Shown here: positions 51,113-58,833 of the stretch, piece by piece | How the letters are laid out: each line of letters begins with the position of its first letter | Numbering within the stretch: position 1 is the first letter of the stretch | Source of the DNA: Hoeflea marina | Lineage (GTDB): Bacteria > Pseudomonadota > Alphaproteobacteria > Rhizobiales > Rhizobiaceae | Direction: 5' to 3' | Assembly (NCBI RefSeq): GCF_003182275.1 | Contig: NZ_QGTR01000002.1 | Span: 620,001 to 684,000, forward strand | Length of the DNA: 64,000 bases | Position numbers and translations under genes: made by a program | The notes under the pieces: model-generated | What the model saw: only the letters and a program-made list of their open reading frames with translations | Databases searched by the model: none | What the model was told of the DNA's origin: nothing

Positions 51113-52207
51113 TCAGCCCCGCGCGACTGCGATGTGGTTGTCGAAGCCGATGTCGAGCCGGGCCTCGGCGAATTCGCCTTCGCCGGTCGAGCGGATGAAG
51201 CCGGCGCCATGGGGCGCCACGCCGCAGACATTCCTGATCCGGAGCTCGTCGACGATCCGCCCGCTGTCGCCCTCGAAGCTGATGGCGACATTGCCGCGCG
51301 GCGAGGTGATGGCCACCAGGCCGCTCGTGGCGTTGCATTCGATCGAGCCGACATAGCCGCGCAGGCTCACCAGCGGCTCCTCGGGCAGGTCGATCAGCCT
51401 GAGCGCCGACAAGTCCGCCGAGAGATGGCCGACCAGCTGGTGCACCTGGGTCGCGTCGCCCTGGTTCTGGCAGGCGAACCACACCCGCCCCCTGCCGTCG
51501 CGCGCCATGTGGCGGAGCGACAGCTGGTGCAGCTCCGGCGCCAGCGCGTGGCGGGCGACGAGCGCACCGGTGGCGATCTCGATCACGGCGATATTGGGCT
51601 TCATGGTGGCGAGATTGAGCTGCACCCGCTCCATGTCCGGATGGGTCTCGATGGCGCCGTTGGCGATCACCATGTGCCGGCCGTCGGGCATGATCTCGAT
51701 GTCGTGCGGGCCGACGCCGTGGCTTTCGAACTCGCCGATCCGGGTCATGCGGTCGGCGACGTCATAGATGCCGATCATGCCACGGGCGGCGTCGAAATCG
51801 TTCTCCGTCGCATAGACCAGCCGGCCGCCGAGCGAGAAGGCGCCGTGGCCGTAGAAATGCCGGCCCTCCGGCGAGGATATCGTCAGCGGCGGCGTCCTGC
51901 CGGCGGGGTCGAACTTGACGGCGAAGGTGCCCGGCCGCCGCGCGAAGGCGATGGCCGAGCTGCCGTCCGGCGCCATCACCACGTCGTGGCCGCGATCGGG
52001 CAACGGTGTCCTGTGCAGGATCTCGCCGCGTTCGGTCAGCATGGCGACGCCATAGCCGTCCCGGGTCATGTAGGCGGAGGCAAACAGCGCGTCCGAGCGC
52101 TCGAGGGCGCGGGCGGCCCCCGGGGCAAGCAGGCCCGCCACGCCGGCGCCGAACCCGGCGAGGAACCGCCGGCGGTCGATCAGGGGAGTGGGTGAGAAGA
52201 GGTGCAT
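51113..52207 (-). CDS. DUF1513 protein, TAT-exported
   Basis: A 364-residue protein whose N-terminus IDRRRFLAGFGAGVAGLLAP is a twin-arginine signal. The body is a beta-propeller-like repeat fold (HDVVMAPDGSSAIAFARRPG, GHGAFSLGGRLVYATENDFD and GVGPHDIEIMPDGRHMVIAN). Its ATG overlaps the stop of the upstream imelysin-like gene by one base (TGATG). DUF1513 proteins accompany imelysin and di-heme oxidase genes in iron-regulated loci of alphaproteobacteria; their biochemical role is not established. It is the last gene of the operon. Confidence 0.88.
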   Translation of the reverse strand: MHLFSPTPLIDRRRFLAGFGAGVAGLLAPGAARALERSDALFASAYMTRDGYGVAMLTERGEILHRTPLPDRGHDVVMAPDGSSAIAFARRPGTFAVKFDPAGRTPPLTISSPEGRHFYGHGAFSLGGRLVYATENDFDAARGMIGIYDVADRMTRIGEFESHGVGPHDIEIMPDGRHMVIANGAIETHPDMERVQLNLATMKPNIAVIEIATGALVARHALAPELHQLSLRHMARDGRGRVWFACQNQGDATQVHQLVGHLSADLSALRLIDLPEEPLVSLRGYVGSIECNATSGLVAITSPRGNVAISFEGDSGRIVDELRIRNVCGVAPHGAGFIRSTGEGEFAEARLDIGFDNHIAVARG

Positions 52208-53298
52208 CAGTCGCCGTCCAGCGTGGAGAACCCGGAAATGAGTCCGAACATCACCGGGATCGTTTCCTTGAAATTGTCGATCAGACCCGTCAGCACGATG
52301 TCGCCATAGGCGAGGCGGTTGTACCCCGCCTCGTCCGTGGCGAGTCCGGCGATGTCCCCGGGTACCTCGGCAAACACGGCCCTGGCCTCGTGGAAGCCGA
52401 ACAGAGTGCCGTCGAGCCGGCGCGCATCGCTGGCCGGAACAAGGTCCTGCAACTGCGCTGCCACGAACAGGCTTTCGAGGCCTTCGATGTTGCCGCCGAG
52501 CGTCCGGCCGAAATTGCCCGACCGCCAGAACAGCGCCGCCTTCGGCTTCATCGCCTTGCGGCTGTCCTGCACCACCGGCTCGAGCCGTTGCACGTGGATA
52601 AGCTCGATGCCGTCGCCGATCATCGTCAGGAGCCGGCTCAGCTGCTCGTCGCCGTCGCGAAACATCGGATTGAGCGCGTCCGGCTCGAGCCACAGCCTGG
52701 AGAATCCATCGGGATCGTTCCATTCGGCGGTGAACTGGCCTGCGATGTCTGAGACATTGTCGGCAATGGCGGCCGCGAAGGCGCAGCGCATCGGTGCGGT
52801 GCCCGCCGCAATCTCCTCGCTGCCGGTGCCGGCGAGCACGAAGTCGAGCGCGGGAAGGCCCTGCAACGCGACGCTCTTGCCGGCAAGCGCCACCGGATCG
52901 GTGACGCTGTCGTCGCCGGTGCGGATGGCTTCCTGCACCTGCGCCAGCCCGCGGCTGCGCCGATCCGGCCAGAACATCACGCGCTCGAGCCGGTTGTCGG
53001 CGGCAAGCGGGCCAAGACGGATGAACTCGACCCGGCTCCAGCTGTCGATCAGGTCGGCGAATGCCGCAGTGGTTGCCGCGAATTTTTCGGCGTCGGGCGC
53101 CGAGCAGAGCTGATGGGTGGCGGCGGCCAGCCGTTCGGCCGAGCCGGCGAACGCCTCGAAGCCGGGGCGGATCCCGTGGCTGATGACCCGCTCGATCACC
53201 TCGGAGCGGTCGGCGGCGGCATGCGCCGCGCTCCCTGCCGCGACGCTGAGGAAAACGCCCAGGCAGAGGGCGGCGAGAGAGAAGCGGGAATGGGTCAC
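52207..53298 (-). CDS. imelysin-like (M75) periplasmic protein lacking the GxHxxE motif
   Basis: A 363-residue exported protein; the signal peptide ends near AHA|AA. It has the imelysin fold pattern (RVEFIRLGPLAADNRLERVM, FWPDRRSRGLAQVQ), but the GxHxxE iron-binding motif reads GLPALD, with the His and Glu replaced by Pro and Asp. A second imelysin with the intact motif lies upstream in the operon. It overlaps the di-heme gene by 4 nt (ATGA). The altered motif suggests a structural or partner role rather than metal binding. Confidence 0.85.
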   Translation of the reverse strand: MTHSRFSLAALCLGVFLSVAAGSAAHAAADRSEVIERVISHGIRPGFEAFAGSAERLAAATHQLCSAPDAEKFAATTAAFADLIDSWSRVEFIRLGPLAADNRLERVMFWPDRRSRGLAQVQEAIRTGDDSVTDPVALAGKSVALQGLPALDFVLAGTGSEEIAAGTAPMRCAFAAAIADNVSDIAGQFTAEWNDPDGFSRLWLEPDALNPMFRDGDEQLSRLLTMIGDGIELIHVQRLEPVVQDSRKAMKPKAALFWRSGNFGRTLGGNIEGLESLFVAAQLQDLVPASDARRLDGTLFGFHEARAVFAEVPGDIAGLATDEAGYNRLAYGDIVLTGLIDNFKETIPVMFGLISGFSTLDGD

Positions 53299-54902
53299 AG
53301 GCTCTCCAGATAGGCAAGCAGCGCGTCACGCTCGGATGGATCGACACCGGCAAAGCCGTCGCGTGCGGCCTGCGCTTCGCCGCCGTGCCAGAGCACGGCT
53401 TCGGTGAGGTTTCGGGCGCGGCCGTCATGCAGGAAATTCGTATGGCCGCTGACGGTCTCGGTCAGGCCGATGCCCCAGAGCGGCGGCGTGCGCCACTCCG
53501 TGCCCGAGGCAGCCCCCACCGTCTGTCCGTCGGCAAGGCCTTCGCCCATGTCGTGCAGGAGGAAGTCCGAATAGGGCCAGATCAGCTGGAACGACTGCGC
53601 CTTGTGCTCGGAATCGCGGCGGGTGACGAATTTCGGCGTGTGGCAGGAGGCGCAACCCAACTGCTGGAACAGCTGCTTGCCGGCGAGGACCTCCGGCCTG
53701 TCGACATTGCGGCGCTGCGGCACGGCGAGGTTCTGCGAGTAGAAGGTGACGAGATCGAGGACCGGATCGGGCGCCTCGACGGTTCCAAGCCGCGGCTGTA
53801 CGCCGGTCGGCAGCGCCAGGCAGTCGGCCTGCCGGGCGGTGCAGTCGCCATGCGAATAGGGTGCGTCCGGCGTCGAGATGCCGATGTCGCCGGCAAAGGC
53901 GCCGGCGGTCTGTTCGCGGATGCGGGCATTCTGCGCCTTCCAGCCGAAGCGGCCGATCTCGAGTTCGCCCTTGCCGTCGCGCCGGAGCGCGATGCGCCCG
54001 GAAATGCCGTCGCCGTCGGCGTCGTCGGGGTCGGCCCGGCCGATGATGTCGGCGGGATGGATCGCCTCGATCAGACCCATGCCGATCATCTGCGGCGTCA
54101 CCCGTGGCGACAGCGTGGTGCCCGGATCGAGCGGACCGTAGGCGAGGTTGTCAACGCCATAGCTGGGCCGGCGCAGCGAAACGGTCGAGCCGTCGCCGAG
54201 GGTGACCGGAACCTCGGTGTACTCGACCGTCATCCGGCCTTCGGAGGCAAGTCCGGGCACGGCGAGATCCTGCAGCTGTTCGCCATAGGTCGGGTCGGGA
54301 ATGGTCAGTGCCACATAGGAGGCAAGGGCGGCGCGCTCGGCATCGCTTGTCGCCGGCCGCGCCAGCCGGAAGAACATGGTGTTCGCCTCGCCGTCCACCG
54401 GCGGATGGCCGCGGCCGTCCTTGAGGTGGCAGCTCTGGCAGGACCGCGCATTGAACAGCGGCCCAAGCCCGTCGGAGGCCTGCGTGGAGGAGGGCGAGGA
54501 GACCCATAGCTTGCGGAACAGCCCGTCGCCAAGATTGAAGTCGCGTTGCTCGGCGAAGCTGAGATTGGCGGAGAAATGCGAGAAGGCCGACCGGTTGGGC
54601 AATTTGGTCGATGTCGCCGCGCCTCCGGACATCGCTTCGAACGCCTCGGCCCTTGAGAAATCCGTGGGCGGAGCAGTGATCGCGCGCACCCGCGCCAGAT
54701 CCTTCTTGCTCAGGTCCGTGCGCACGGTTCCGAGCTTCGACGGCGCGGGGGTTTCCGGCTCGACAGTCGGCGAGGTCACCTGGCCGGGCGGGTGAAGCCG
54801 TGCCGCGCCGGCATCCGCGGGCTGGCCGGCGGCGGCCACAGGCAGCGCCGCGACCCAAAGGGCAGCAAGGGCCACAATTCCTCTCCGGCCTGGGCGCGTC
54901 AT
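53295..54902 (-). CDS. di-heme cytochrome c oxidoreductase (DHOR family)
   Basis: A 535-residue periplasmic protein with a signal peptide cut near AAA|G. Two heme-attachment motifs are present, CQSCH (155-159) and CASCH (417-421). DHOR-type blocks such as FRKLWVSSPSSTQASDGLGP and GISGRIALRRDGKGELEIGR lie between, and the C-terminus holds TPPLWGIGLTETVSGHTNFL. ATG 54902 has AGGA 6 nt upstream; ATG 54917 is an alternative. It lies between two imelysin-family genes, where it may oxidise or reduce iron during uptake. The 137-bp gap to the upstream imelysin is the largest in the operon. Confidence 0.88.
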   Translation of the reverse strand: MTRPGRRGIVALAALWVAALPVAAAGQPADAGAARLHPPGQVTSPTVEPETPAPSKLGTVRTDLSKKDLARVRAITAPPTDFSRAEAFEAMSGGAATSTKLPNRSAFSHFSANLSFAEQRDFNLGDGLFRKLWVSSPSSTQASDGLGPLFNARSCQSCHLKDGRGHPPVDGEANTMFFRLARPATSDAERAALASYVALTIPDPTYGEQLQDLAVPGLASEGRMTVEYTEVPVTLGDGSTVSLRRPSYGVDNLAYGPLDPGTTLSPRVTPQMIGMGLIEAIHPADIIGRADPDDADGDGISGRIALRRDGKGELEIGRFGWKAQNARIREQTAGAFAGDIGISTPDAPYSHGDCTARQADCLALPTGVQPRLGTVEAPDPVLDLVTFYSQNLAVPQRRNVDRPEVLAGKQLFQQLGCASCHTPKFVTRRDSEHKAQSFQLIWPYSDFLLHDMGEGLADGQTVGAASGTEWRTPPLWGIGLTETVSGHTNFLHDGRARNLTEAVLWHGGEAQAARDGFAGVDPSERDALLAYLESL

Positions 54903-55039
54903 TGTCTGTCCTGTCATTGCAAATGGCCCGCGCCTTTCGGGCGCTGGCCATCTTTACGGTCTGGCGGCCTCAAAGACCATGCGGCGAAACCGCCGGATCG
55001 GCCGGCGCCCCGCCCGGGCGGGGACTCCGGCCGGAAGGC

Positions 55040-56314
55040 CTACTGGAAGACCGCGTTGGGGTTGTCCAGGCTGTCGGAACCCTCGAAGGCGGCGGTGCCG
55101 AGATCGAGCGTGGCGATGACGCGCTCGATCGAGCGGGTCTGGTCGACCAGGCCGTCGATGGCCGCCTGGACCACGGCATTGCCCTCGGCATTTCCTTCGC
55201 CGATCATCTGGTCGTAGGCTTCCACGGTTTCCGAGCGCTTGGTCATCACGTGCATCAGCTCGACCGACCCGGCGAGCTTCGCCCTGAGTTCCTCGTCGAG
55301 CGCCGCATCCTTCCCGGCCACCAGATCGGAGACCGAAGGTCCGCTGAGCTTGCTGCCGTCGATGCGGGTATAGCTGCCGGTATAGGCATCGGCGATGCCG
55401 ACCGTGTCGTAGAGATTGGAATTGGCCGTATTGTCGGAGAAGCAGTCATGCTCCTCCTCCGGATCGTGCAGCAGCAGGCCGAGCTTCATGCGCTGGCCGG
55501 CCAGTTCGCCGTAGGACATCGAGCCCATTCCGGTGAGGATGGCGACCATGGCGGCCTTCGGGTCATCGGCGAGCGCCTTGCGAGCGGCGCCGGCTTCCTC
55601 CCAGTTGCCGACCATCTCGTCGAGATCGGCGACCAGCAGATCGACGGCAGCCTTCAGATAGGCGGCGCGGCGGTCGCAATTGCCGTTGCTGCAGCCTTCG
55701 CCGACGACGTAATCGGTGTAGGGACGGTTGCCAGCGCCCGGGCCGGTGCCGTTGAGGTCCTGGCCCCAGAGCAGGAATTCGATGGCGTGATAGCCGGTGG
55801 CCACATTGGCCTCGACATCGCCGGCTTCCTGCAGCGTGTCGGCGAGGAAGTCGGGCGTGATGACAGAGGCATCGACCGGTTCGCCATTGATGATGACCGA
55901 AGGATTGGCAATCACGTTGGCGGTGTAGAGCGCGTTTTCGTCGTTCTCTGCGCCGTAGGAGGCATCGACATAGTCGATCAGGCCCTCGTCGAGCGGCCAG
56001 GCATTGACCCGTCCTTCCCAGTCATCGACGATGACATTGCCGAACCGGTAGACCTCGGTCTGCTGGTAGGGCACGCGGGCGTCGATCCAGGCAGCGCGCG
56101 CGGCCTTCAGGCTCTCCTCGCTCGGTTGGGCGAGGAACGCGTCGATCGCGTCCTTCAGCGTTCCGGCCGTGGTCAGCGAGTCGGTGTACTTGGCCAGCGC
56201 CACGTCGGCATAGTGCGAAGCCACTTCGGCCTGCGTCGGCGCGGCCTGGGCCGGCAGGACCAGCGTGCTGGCGCCGCCGAGCAGCGCGAGTGCGAATAGG
56301 GTGGTGCGTGTCAT
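55040..56314 (-). CDS. imelysin family (M75) iron-regulated protein
   Basis: A 424-residue exported protein with signal peptide MTRTTLFALALLGGASTLVL (cut near AQA|AP). The imelysin motif GYHAIEFLLWG supplies GxHxxE. Other family blocks are AWIDARVPYQQTEVYRFGN, RVNAWPLDEGLIDYVDASYG and the Cys-containing EEHDCFSDNT. GGAG lies 8 nt before ATG 56312-56314. It follows the Cys-rich gene by 13 nt. Imelysins bind iron in the periplasm or outer membrane and are iron-repressed in many bacteria. Confidence 0.92.
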   Translation of the reverse strand: MTRTTLFALALLGGASTLVLPAQAAPTQAEVASHYADVALAKYTDSLTTAGTLKDAIDAFLAQPSEESLKAARAAWIDARVPYQQTEVYRFGNVIVDDWEGRVNAWPLDEGLIDYVDASYGAENDENALYTANVIANPSVIINGEPVDASVITPDFLADTLQEAGDVEANVATGYHAIEFLLWGQDLNGTGPGAGNRPYTDYVVGEGCSNGNCDRRAAYLKAAVDLLVADLDEMVGNWEEAGAARKALADDPKAAMVAILTGMGSMSYGELAGQRMKLGLLLHDPEEEHDCFSDNTANSNLYDTVGIADAYTGSYTRIDGSKLSGPSVSDLVAGKDAALDEELRAKLAGSVELMHVMTKRSETVEAYDQMIGEGNAEGNAVVQAAIDGLVDQTRSIERVIATLDLGTAAFEGSDSLDNPNAVFQ

Positions 56315-56327
56315 TGATCTCTCCCCG

Positions 56328-56855
56328 TCAATGCAATGTCGTCCCCGAGCGCATCTCTGCGGCGTCCGGATGACGGTTCGGTGAAAGCACCCCTTCCAGG
56401 GCACCGGTCGGTATCGGCATCAGCGTCAGCCCGCGGCCGCGCAGCAAGAAGGCATAGGCTCCGGCCGAGAATGCCATCTGGTCGGCGCGGGCAGGGTGGG
56501 CGATGGCGCGCAGGCAGACAGCTGTTGCTTCGTTGTCGTCATGCTGAAGGCCGGAGACGATTCCCAGGATCAGGGCCTCGTCCCGGCACAGCCCGACGCA
56601 TCCGCTCGCCATCATCCGGAGCGGGCAGCGGGCGCACAGGCCGGCAATGCAGATGAAGTCCTGGAAGGCGGAAAGCACCGGCCCGGCATCCCGGGGACCC
56701 AGAGCGGCGTCATAGAGCGTGGCAAGTGCCTCGACGCGGTCCGGCGAACGCTGAGACAGGCCATGGGTCCAGTGGCGATACCCCTCCAGCACCAGCCGTT
56801 CCGGCGGGCGCGCCAGATAAAGTGCTGCAACGGCCTTGATGTCCTGTGCGTCCAC
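56328..56855 (-). CDS. Cys-rich protein of unknown function in the iron operon
   Basis: A 175-residue protein, first gene of the iron operon, starting GTG 56853-56855. No domain is recognised. The centre carries a cysteine cluster, CIAGLCARCPLRMMASGCVG then LCRDEA, with five or more Cys within about 25 residues, which could hold an iron-sulfur cluster or zinc. It has no signal peptide, so it is cytoplasmic. The position directly behind a RirA-like box and 13 nt before imelysin suggests an iron-sensing or regulatory role; this is inference. Confidence 0.65.
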   Translation of the reverse strand: MDAQDIKAVAALYLARPPERLVLEGYRHWTHGLSQRSPDRVEALATLYDAALGPRDAGPVLSAFQDFICIAGLCARCPLRMMASGCVGLCRDEALILGIVSGLQHDDNEATAVCLRAIAHPARADQMAFSAGAYAFLLRGRGLTLMPIPTGALEGVLSPNRHPDAAEMRSGTTLH

Positions 56856-56867
56856 GGCGGGGCTCTC

Positions 56868-56894
56868 TAAACATGAATATTTAAATCATGTTTA
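56868..56894 (-). promoter_or_regulatory. RirA-type iron-responsive operator (TGA-N9-TCA)
   Basis: TAAACATGA (56868-56876) and TCATGTTTA (56886-56894) are perfect inverted repeats around a 9-nt AT-rich spacer. The core TGA-N9-TCA is the iron-responsive operator described for rhizobial RirA. It lies 13 nt upstream of the operon's first start codon, right where repressor binding would block transcription or elongation. Confidence 0.7.
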
Positions 56895-57023
56895 TGGCCG
56901 GAGAAAATTCGTGTCAATGCGCGAAGTCCAAAAAAGCCGTCGACAGCCGGGCGCCGCATCCGGCCCGGCGCGGCGGCGGCCGGGTCGCGAAGTCAATGCC
57001 CTCGCAACCCGACCAGCCCCTCG

Positions 57024-57704
57024 TCAGTGTCCGAGCAGCTTGAGCAGTTCCTGTGCTGCGGCTTCCGACGACGCGGGGTTCTGCCCGGTCACCAGCTTGC
57101 CGTCGACCAGTACGAAGGAGCCCCAGTCCGGGCCCTTCTCGTAGCGGCCGCCCTTGGCCTTGAGCATGTCTTCGACAAGGAATGGCACGACCTCGGTGAG
57201 GCCGACCGCTTGCTCTTCGGTGTTGGTGAAGCCGGTGACCCGCTTGCCGAAGACCAGGGGCTTGCCGTTGGCGCCCATGGTGTGGCGGAAGACGCCGGGC
57301 GCGTGGCAGACCGCGCCGATCGGTCGATCGTCCGCCGCGAAGGCTTCGATGAGCCGCTTGCTGTCGGCGCTTTCGGCCAGGTCCCACAGCGGGCCGTGGC
57401 CGCCCGGATAGAAGATCGCATCGAATCCGTCGGCCGTGACGTCGGCAAGTGTTGCGGTCGAGGCCAGTGCCTTCTGGGCGTCCGGATCGCCCTTGAAGCG
57501 GCGCGTCGCGTCCGTCTGGGCGTCGTCGGCGTCGCTCTTCGGATCGAGCGGCGGCTGGCCGCCTTTGGGCGAGGCGAGCGTGACCTCGGCGCCCTCGTCC
57601 TTGAGCGCATAGTAGGGGGCAGCGAACTCCTCGAGCCAGAAGCCGGTCTTCTCGCCCGTGTCTCCGAGCTTGTCGTGCGAGGTGAGTACCATGAGGATCT
57701 TCAT
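57024..57704 (-). CDS. DJ-1/PfpI family protein (Hsp31-like)
   Basis: A 226-residue class I glutamine-amidotransferase-like protein. The nucleophile elbow is AVCHAPG (Cys133), and the acidic residue is in GFWLEEFAAPY; PGGHGPLWDLA is the second loop. ATG 57702-57704 has AGGA 8 nt upstream; the frame further upstream is not conserved. It directly follows a CurA-like reductase gene. Members are glyoxalase III or deglycase-like enzymes for reactive aldehydes, fitting a detoxification pair. Confidence 0.9.
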   Translation of the reverse strand: MKILMVLTSHDKLGDTGEKTGFWLEEFAAPYYALKDEGAEVTLASPKGGQPPLDPKSDADDAQTDATRRFKGDPDAQKALASTATLADVTADGFDAIFYPGGHGPLWDLAESADSKRLIEAFAADDRPIGAVCHAPGVFRHTMGANGKPLVFGKRVTGFTNTEEQAVGLTEVVPFLVEDMLKAKGGRYEKGPDWGSFVLVDGKLVTGQNPASSEAAAQELLKLLGH

Positions 57705-57705
57705 G

Positions 57706-58761
57706 TCATGTTCCTGTGTGAGTTGGAGTGGTGGAGCCGACACGGATCACCCGCTTGCCGAAATTCTCGCCCTTGAGCAGGCCGATGAAGGCCTCGGGCG
57801 CCGCTTCCAGCCCGTCGATGATCTCTTCGCGGTAGACGATCTTGCCGGCTCCGATCCAGGCGCCCATCGCCTTGGCGAATTCGGGATAGAGCGGGGCGAA
57901 GTCGTTGAAGATGATGAAGCCACGGACGGTCAATTGCTTGCGCAGGATCTGCCCCATGAGCCAGTTCATCCGGTCGGGACCTTCGGGCAGGCTGGTGGCG
58001 TTGTACTGCGAGACCAGGCCGCAGACGGGCATGCGCGCGCCGGTGTTGAGCTGCGGGATCACCGCGTCGAGCACCTTGCCGCCGACATTCTCGTAGTAGA
58101 CGTCGATCCCGTCCGGCGTGGCTGCCTTGAGCTGTGCCGCGAAATCGTCGGCCTTGTGGTCGAGGCACGCGTCGAAGCCCAGGTCCTTGACGGCGTAAGC
58201 GCATTTGTCCGCTCCGCCGGCGACGCCTATGACGCGGCAGCCGAGGATCTTGCCGATCTGGCCCACCGTGGCGCCCACAGGGCCGGTGGCGGCGGCCACG
58301 CAGATCGTCTCGCCGGGCTTCGGCTTGCCGATCTGGGTCAGGCCGGCCCAGGCGGTGAAGCCGGGCATGCCCATGATCCCGAGCGCCCAGGACGGATGCG
58401 CCGGCTCGCGGCCGAGCGAGGTGACGCCGGTGCCGTCGGAAAGCGCGTAGTCCTGCCAGCCGTTGAAGCTGAGAACCCAGTCCCCCTCGCTGAACGCATC
58501 GAGATTCGACCTGACCACCCTGGCCACCGTGCCGCCGACCATAACGGCATCGATCTCCACCGAGGCCGCATAGGACTTTGCGTCGCTCATCCGGCCGCGC
58601 ATGTAGGGATCGAGCGACAGGAACTCGGTGCGAAGCAGCATCTGGCCGGGGCCGGGCACGGGAACATCCACGGTCTCGAGCCGAAGGGTGTTCGCGTCCG
58701 GCTCGCCCTTCGGGCGACTGGCCAGCACGAAGCGGCGGTTGTGATCGGGGGATTGGGTCAT
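57706..58761 (-). CDS. NADPH-dependent MDR oxidoreductase (CurA/alkenal reductase-like)
   Basis: A 351-residue zinc-free medium-chain reductase. LSLDPYMRGRMSDAKSYAAS near the N-terminus, the MPGFTAWAGLTQIGKPKPGE segment and the cofactor stretch VAAATGPVGATVGQIGKILG, with YYENVGGKVLDAVIPQLN, are typical of CurA and plant alkenal reductases. These enzymes reduce the double bond of alpha,beta-unsaturated carbonyls. The stop is one base before the DJ-1 start, giving a two-gene aldehyde-detoxification operon. Confidence 0.92.
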   Translation of the reverse strand: MTQSPDHNRRFVLASRPKGEPDANTLRLETVDVPVPGPGQMLLRTEFLSLDPYMRGRMSDAKSYAASVEIDAVMVGGTVARVVRSNLDAFSEGDWVLSFNGWQDYALSDGTGVTSLGREPAHPSWALGIMGMPGFTAWAGLTQIGKPKPGETICVAAATGPVGATVGQIGKILGCRVIGVAGGADKCAYAVKDLGFDACLDHKADDFAAQLKAATPDGIDVYYENVGGKVLDAVIPQLNTGARMPVCGLVSQYNATSLPEGPDRMNWLMGQILRKQLTVRGFIIFNDFAPLYPEFAKAMGAWIGAGKIVYREEIIDGLEAAPEAFIGLLKGENFGKRVIRVGSTTPTHTGT

Positions 58762-58833
58762 GGGGATTGGTCCCGGAAATGAGGGCGCGGCCGGAGGCCG
58801 CGCGATTGAATCGGAGCGCGCGAGGGGCGCCGT

